This document shows, piece after piece, positions 57,781-64,000 of a stretch of DNA of 64,000 bases; the first letter of the stretch is position 1; each line of letters opens with the position of its first letter. A program made the position numbers and the translations under genes. The notes under the pieces were generated by a model. It was not told where the DNA came from. It did not search any database and saw only the letters and a program-made list of their open reading frames with translations. Source of the DNA: Miscanthus floridulus (taxonomy: Eukaryota > Streptophyta > Magnoliopsida > Poales > Poaceae); contig NC_089591.1 in the NCBI RefSeq assembly GCF_019320115.1, positions 19,384,502 to 19,448,501 on the forward strand, written 5' to 3'.

Positions 57781-58215
57781 GATATACATGGTATTTTGAC
57801 AACCACTTAACACCGTTGTTGGACCAAATGGATGGTAGTGCAATTTAGAGAAGAAAAATTTAGAAAAGAAACTCTCAACTCAGTACAAGAGAAAAAAGTT
57901 CAACTTTTTAAGTGCATAAACAAAATTTATTTTAGCATCAAATAGATAATTCTCTATATACTATATCTCTTTCTCTGTCCTAAGTCCTACCTATCCAAAC
58001 GCCTAACAACCACGAATTTCACTAGAGAAAACACGTCGAGCGAGACGTGGCATAATTCAGTTGCTTCCACGCCGGCCCCACCACATTTGGTGAGCAGCCT
58101 ACACTTTCCGGTGACCAGGTGTCACGCCAGTACGCCACCTCCGCACTGCCGCATTGACTGGCCCTCTTCGTTAACGTGACCGCGACGCGCGTCCGAGAAG
58201 CATCCGCCCGCAACC
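57781..58215 (+). promoter_or_regulatory. Transketolase promoter and 5' UTR region
   Basis: CTATATACTATATC near 57955-57966 is the best TATA candidate, followed by a pyrimidine-rich TCTCTTTCTCTGTCC run typical of plant start regions. From about 58030 the sequence turns GC-rich into the first exon. The start site is not proven. Confidence 0.4.
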
Positions 58216-61200
58216 ATGGTGACACCAGCCTCCACCACCCCTGCGTCCACTGCTTCCGCTGCCGCGGCGCCCGGCTCCGGCCGTGGCGTCCTCCGCCTTC
58301 TCCGCTCTTCCACCTGCTCCCTCCTCCCTTTGGCTGCCGCGGCCAGGCCAGGCGCGCGGCTGACCACCGCGCTCCGCGCAAGAACCCAGCCGGCGGAGCC
58401 CGAGCTGGTGGAGCAGTCGGTGAACACGATCCGGTTCCTGGCCGTGGACGCCGTGGAGAAGGCGCAGTCCGGGCACCCAGGCCTCCCCATGGGCTGCGCG
58501 CCGCTGGGACACGTCCTGTTCGACGAGTTCCTCCGCTTCAACCCGAAGAACCCCGCCTGGTTCGACCGCGACCGCTTCGTGCTCTCCGCCGGCCACGGGT
58601 GCATGCTCCAGTACGCGCTTCTCCACCTCGCCGGGTACGATGCAGTCAAGGTGAGCTGGTTCGTTGCTAAACACCGGTGTTGATGTTGATGAATTCCGGG
58701 CTGCAAAACTTAAATATGTACTATTGTAGTCCCGAAAGGGGTGAATCCTTGCGGAGTGATAATGATCACGGCAATCAGTTGGACGCAAGTCGTAACTCTT
58801 CCCATCGTTCAGTTTTTTCTTAAATCAATGGCTCCGTCCCATAAAAAGAGTCACAGACTTCAGAAAAATTAAAAATAGTCCCACAGGAGTCATATTAGTC
58901 AAACTTGTTTGACTAAGTTTGTAGAAAATATTAGTAATATTTGTATGTGCAAATAAGTTTATTATAAAAATGTTAATATTTGTACTATAAATATTAATAT
59001 TTTTTTATATATTTGGTGAAATTCAACATATTTTCTTTCTTACAAAGCGAGAATGACACTTTTTATGTGATGGGGGAGTACAAAGGAATAAGTTCATTTG
59101 GACATGAATTTTGCAAGCATCGTATAGGGTAATCACTTCAATTTCACACAAAAAAAAAGTAGGAACAGTTATATTTTTCCTAGGTTCCAAACATACCCTT
59201 AACCTTAAGGTTTCTTAGAAAGATTTGACGAAAGTTTGTGAACCGAAATTGGTAGATGGTAGAGATTTATATTACGGATTTAGTGCTTGGGAATTAAAGT
59301 AAACTGTTCTGAAAGCAAAAGGGCTCATAACTCTTAAGCTTTTCACAGTGGTACTGATCCACCAACATGTTACTCTGTTTCATATCCTGTTTTGCTATGT
59401 TCTTTCAATGCATGTGTGCTCATTTCTCATTTCTATGTGACTATCCCTCTTCGTCTCGCATGATCTTACTCTGACTTTTATATTTACAACCATGTTTATT
59501 GTCGCAGATGGATGATCTAAAAGCTTTCCGACAATGGAGAAGCAGAACTCCTGGTCACCCAGAGAATTTTGAAACACCTGGTGTTGAAGTCACCACTGGT
59601 TGCCAGCTGAAACATTTTAAATTTTGTTTTTCCTCTTATGCCTTCGTCTGAAAGTTAAATTGATATCTAAACTTTTCTTATGTCATATAGGTCCTCTGGG
59701 GCAGGGTTTTGCAAATGCTGTTGGATTAGCACTTGCTGAGAAACATCTAGCTTCACGTTTCAACAGGACTGACATGAAAATCGTGGACCATTACACGTAA
59801 ATTACTAGCCACTTGCATTATAATTGGAGTTACTTTCGTGATGCACAAATTAGGATGTTGGTAATATGGTGTTGTTACTCGGTGTTCTTACTTAGGTATG
59901 CTATACTTGGGGATGGTTGCCAAATGGAAGGTGTTTCTAATGAAGCGGCCTCTCTTGCTGGTCACTGGGGCCTTGGAAAATTGATTGCTTTCTATGATGA
60001 CAACCACATATCAATTGATGGTAATACAGATATTGCATTCACTGAAGATGTGCTTGCACGATATGAGGCACTAGGATGGCATACTATCTGGGTGAAGAAT
60101 GGCAACACTGGGTATGATGACATACGTGCCGCAATAAAGGAAGCGAAGGGAGTTAAAGACAAGCCAACTCTCATCAAGGTAACTGGCAGTCTGGTAATAT
60201 TATTTATTTATTCATTTGCTTGTCATTTTGCTGCAGCTCCATGAGATAAATGGCACATTATAATTTATAGGTGACTACCACTATTGGTTTTGGATCTCCG
60301 AATAAGGCCAACACATATAGTGTTCATGGTACTGCTTTAGGTTCAAAAGAAGTAGAGGCAACTAGAAGCAATCTTGGCTGGCTTCATGAGCCTTTCCATG
60401 TTCCAGATGAGGTGAAGAGGTATGTTTTATTCAGCAATGATGTTATTGCTAAACTCATGCTGCACTGTAAGAGAAAATTACTATAAATAGCTAATTGAGT
60501 TCTGTTTCTCAAAGAGGGGTGTGAGCTATAATAAGCAAACAGTAAATCACCATGATATATTTGCACCTGGTCTCAAAAGTAATGGAGGGGTCAGAAAGAA
60601 TTCTACTACACAACGATGATCTAAGAACCACCTGCACCCATGCTTTGTTTCATTTTTCTCAGATGAAATTGTTCTTCCTGTACAAGATCTTAAATGTTTG
60701 ATCTGGTTGAAGTAAAATATTTAATGGTTCTGGTTATATGTATGATGTGATTTGGATAAAAATATTTATACTCAGAGTAAATTAGTGTATTTAAACTCAA
60801 TATGTTCTGCACACAAGTGTAATTATGTAACTTATCAATCGCAGGCACTGGAGCCTCCATATTGATGAGGGTGCTTCACTTGAAGCTGAATGGAATGCCA
60901 GGTTTGTAGAATATGAAAAGAAATACCACCAGGAGGCTGCTGAGTTAAAGAGCATAATTTCAGGGGAACTGCCTTCAGGATGGGACAATGCTCTTCCAGT
61001 TAGTGCTCTTCTGAACGTCAACTGTCATGTGTAATCAATATTCCGTTATCCATGTGAATGATAGATATATTTGCATTTAAATGTTCTGTTTGTTTGTCGC
61101 GTTGCAGACCTATGCTCCTGAAATCTCTCCTGATGCTACTAGGAACTTATCTCAACAGTGCTTGAATGCACTTGCCAAAGTGATACCTGGATTTCTTGGA

Positions 61201-62064
61201 GGTAGTGCTGATCTTGCAACATCAAATATGACAATGCTTAAGATGTTTGGTGACTTCCAGAGGGATACTCCTCAAGAGAGAAACATTCGTTTTGGTGTGA
61301 GAGAGCATGGGATGGGTGCCATTTCGAATGGCATCGCTGTTCATAGCCCTGGTCTGATACCTTATTGTGCAACATTCTTTGTGTTCACTGACTATATGAG
61401 AGCTTCCATCCGCCTTTCAGCCTTAAGCGAATCTGGAGTGATCTTCGTGATGACTCATGACTCCATTGGCCTTGGGAAAGATGGGCCAACCCATCAGCCT
61501 GTTGAGCAGTTATTCAGCCTCCGAGCAATGCCTAACATTTTAATGCTTCGTCCAGCTGATGGAAACGAGACATCAGGGGCCTATAAGATTGCAGTTCTTA
61601 ATAGGAAAAGGCCCTCAATCATTGCCCTCTCACGGCAGAAGCTTCTGCAGCTGAAAGGAACATCGGTTGATGCTGTTTCTAAAGGAGGATATATTATTTC
61701 CGATAACTCATCAGGCAACAAACCTGATTTCATTCTCATTGGCACTGGTTCAGAGCTTGAGATTGCAGAAAATGCAGCAGGTGAGCTGCGGAATAAGGGG
61801 AGAACCGTACGAGTGGTTTCACTAGTTTGCTGGGAATTATTTGAAGAGCAGCCTGAGGATTATAAGGAAAGTGTTCTCCCAAATGAGGTTACTTCTAGAA
61901 TTAGCATTGAGGCTGGGGTCACATTTGGATGGGAGAAATATATTGGACAGAAAGGCAAAGCTATTGGTATTGACCGTTTTGGTATAAGTGCTCCTGCGGG
62001 GAGAATATATAAGGAACTTGGTTTGACAGTGGAAAACGTCATTGCAGCAGCCGAGGCCCTATAA
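58216..62064 (+). CDS. TKT: Transketolase, plastid-type
   Basis: Seven exons, all GT-AG: 58216-58650, 59508-59598, 59691-59796, 59896-60178, 60271-60419, 60845-60998, 61108-62064; 724 residues. It moves two-carbon units between sugar phosphates with thiamine diphosphate and Mg2+, in the Calvin cycle and pentose-phosphate pathway. Residues 1-~60 are Ala/Ser/Arg-rich without acids, a probable plastid transit peptide. The fold follows: SGHPGLPMG (85-93), [20 protein letters not shown], the thiamine motif GDG (216-218) to [42 protein letters not shown] with the catalytic Glu, [23 protein letters not shown]. All key residues appear kept. No stop or shift. Start: first ATG giving the transit peptide. 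Confidence 0.93.
58831..59078. mobile_element. Stowaway-type MITE in transketolase intron 1
   Basis: Ends CTCCGTCCCATAAAAAG and CACTTTTTATGTGATGGGGGAG are imperfect inverted repeats of the Stowaway CTCCCTCCGTCCC(A)TAAAAAG type, followed by TA. The inside has the usual GTCAAACTTGTTTGACTAAGTTTG palindromic text. Left TA is mutated. Confidence 0.8.
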
Positions 62065-62270
62065 ATGGTCATCACATTACTGAAATACACATATTTTGAT
62101 GGGTATGTTCCAGTATTAAGATTTCAGTGATGCCACTGGTTTGAAGCACTATTTGTGGTCATGTGGTTGTATATGAACTTTTAAGGATCTCCTTTACGAG
62201 CTGCAAGTTGCCTGTTCACTTAATGATGCGTTTGCTCCTACAATCATACTTTGAGAACCTAATGTCATGA

Positions 62271-62276
62271 AATAAA
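62271..62276 (+). terminator. Poly(A) signal of transketolase
   Basis: AATAAA about 207 bases after the stop codon, in AT-rich 3' UTR sequence. Plant signals are loose, so nearby sites may also serve. Confidence 0.45.
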
Positions 62277-63407
62277 ATGCTGGTGATATTATCAGCCAAA
62301 TTGTGATTTTATACTATATTGTGAATTTGTGACATTCATTTCCTCAATTCTGTTCTACTTCATATGCAAAGATAACGATCAGGCCCTCGCCAAAAAAAAA
62401 ATAGTAATAACGATGAGGCTTGCCAAGTTCAATAGACACATATTTCCTTGGCTAGGAAGAACTACTTGAAGTTATTACTCACCTTTGCAAATGGGGTTAA
62501 TTGGATTGCTGGAAAACGCCGCTATAATTCACTTTTTTTGACATTATAATTCTAGTACTCTCTTAATTACACCACACTCTATATTTGGCGCAGCCTTGGG
62601 CCTACATTTGGGGTGGCCTTGGGCCAGAGGGGAGGCTATATACGTTATATTTTCATATGGACTGTAATCCCTCTTTATTCTTCTTCATCTCTGTGCCCCT
62701 TTTTGCTCTCCCCTGCTTGCTCTCCATTGGCGTCAACCCCAATATGCCGACAACTACCCTCATCTCCTCCACCACTTATATGGTCTATTTCACTAGCCCT
62801 TTTCCTCGTGCATTCGCCCACAATAGCATAGTTCTTCTCTCTCCATGGGGGCAGTATGGCACGAGGTTCTCCACCACATGGTGGTGGATCGGAACACCAG
62901 CGGCGGCGGCCCACGAGATCTCTTCCTCGGATCCAGACCGAGCGCAAGGTCTAGGTGGTAGCAATGCACTCGAAGCCTCGAAGTTCAAGACCAGAGGTGG
63001 GAGGGTAGGGAAGCTCATCACACGTGTCAATGTGACGACAGGCCATGCATGGCTGCACACGAGCGCCTCTGCACCAATGAGCTCTGAATCGACATAACTG
63101 GGCCCACTCGAGGTGCTGCCATGTTAGGTTAAAGGGGAGGCAGCGTTGATATAGGTGTGACCAGTGTCGAGTGTTGAGCCGACGAACAACAGATGGGCTG
63201 GGGTAGACATGCCAACAAGGACCGAGCGGCGCAGACATAACACTTAGGGTCAGCGGTGCGACAGTGGTGGTTGGCCGGCGAACAACAGTTGGCCAGATGA
63301 TGAGCATGCAAGTCGAGCTTTTTGCACTTGGTCCGGTGGCAGCCGGAGTGGGATAGCTGATCTCGCCCCCTGTCCTGACGTTGACCGGTTGACCCTGAAG
63401 GGGACCG
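62277..63407. other. No gene seen
   Basis: 3' flank of transketolase, then from about 62580 a GC-richer stretch with a 170-codon plus frame (62585-63097). That frame shows no domain or homology I recognise and overlaps equally long frames on minus, so it is not called. CTTGGTCCGGTGGCAGCCGG near 63330 resembles sequence next to SIRE elements. Confidence 0.3.
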
Positions 63408-64000
63408 TGATGCCTAAGAGGGGAGGTGAATTAGACAACTTAAAATTCTACTTCTCTAAACTATGACCTCTTTTTCTATCTTTAGTAAAATCTATGCAAA
63501 AGATAAACTATCTAAATGTGCAATTACGGTTTTGCTAGTGTGTTGCTATCCCTACCGCAAAAGGAGTAATGTGTATAATGAAAATGCGGAAGCTAAAGAG
63601 CAAGGTAGAGTCGTAGAGATATGCAAACTCCCGTCGACGACTCCGGTATTTTTACCGAGGTATCGAGAAGCGCACAAGCTTTCCCCTAGTCCTCATTGGA
63701 GCCCCTCGCAAGGAATCCCTCGTAAGGGCCAAGCTCCCGATCGGATAACTCTGTAGATAGCTCCGGGCCTTACCCACGCGCAAGTGGGTCTCCGGTTAAG
63801 CCACTCGTAGCAAAGTCTCTCATGGACCGCTCCCCGCCATCTTCACTATCAAGCTTCCAGCCAAAACGCCGCAGGTCTTGTTCCCTCCGGTAGACAGTGG
63901 TGGCCACACCATAAACGCGGTTGGTGTGATCTCGCAAAACTATAAGCCCCTCCGATGTACAACAATGGTGCGCGCAAGCACCGAGTGGTAAGAGGTATGC
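63408..64000 (+). repeat. SIRE/Maximus-like copia LTR, start, runs off the window
   Basis: Starts TGATGCCTAAGAGGGGAGGTG, the usual TGA(C/T)GCCTAAGAGGGGGGGTGAATTAG opening of a grass SIRE LTR, and continues with GGTATTTTTACCGAGG and CGCAAGGAATCCCTCG-type blocks. It differs from the other SIRE piece at 55921-56400. The far end is outside the window. Confidence 0.55.

Noticed and set aside
58022..58788. Long minus frames over the first transketolase exon
   Set aside because: GC-rich shadows of a well-supported plus exon.
62585..63097. 170-codon plus frame downstream of transketolase
   Set aside because: No domain, equal-length frames on minus, no splice or promoter support.

Overview
The window is nuclear DNA of a grass, most likely a panicoid (sorghum, Miscanthus, sugarcane or millet-like) species. 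The evidence is a GC-rich-first-exon plastid transketolase gene with plant introns, grass-type Stowaway and hAT miniature elements, a Helitron end of the grass type, and nested LTR retrotransposons of the Tekay, Reina, Tat/RIRE2, Athila and SIRE kinds. The 100-base run of N at 4239-4338 marks a draft-assembly gap. Species cannot be fixed from the sequence alone.

Layout. 1-577: end of a CACTA (En/Spm) transposon protein gene. 578-4238: minus-strand chromovirus-type LTR running into the gap. 4339-9941: 5' part of a minus-strand Tat/RIRE2 element with its 5' LTR. 9942-10401: fragment of the same LTR family as 578-4238, now on plus. 10402-~13280: minus-strand Athila gag remnant, primer-binding site and 5' LTR. 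~14570-17251 and 30017-~31466: one CACTA transposon gene split by a complete Tekay chromovirus (17252-30016) with TG..CA ends and a perfect 5-bp target duplication (GGTTC). 31467-32916: copia and Athila-like scraps. 32917-39112: minus-strand chromovirus LTR plus decayed pol. 39113-41170: unclassified and non-autonomous repeats, including a 97-bp TA tract.

41300-50740 (plus): a low-copy, probably trypsin-like (Do-like) host gene whose exons can be joined in frame. Intron 1 carries a hAT MITE. The 6.5-kb intron 3 carries a Helitron 3' end whose terminal hairpin was split by a complete Reina element (44420-49551). The gene is cut off by a LINE (~50741-54770) that carries a 5' inversion. 54790-57000: copia, SIRE-LTR and Mutator-like scraps. 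58216-62064: an intact seven-exon transketolase gene, 724 residues, with a probable plastid transit peptide and a Stowaway MITE in intron 1. 63408-64000: start of a SIRE-like LTR.

How it fits together: two host genes sit in a sea of nested retrotransposons. Transketolase would serve the Calvin cycle and pentose-phosphate pathway; the protease-like gene appears dead at its 3' end. The most unusual item is an extra open frame upstream of gag in the Tekay element (20997-21533). Its N-terminus closely copies the histone H3 tail, K4 and A-R-K-S around K9 included, followed by a coiled coil and an acidic tail, in an element whose integrase ends in a chromodomain.
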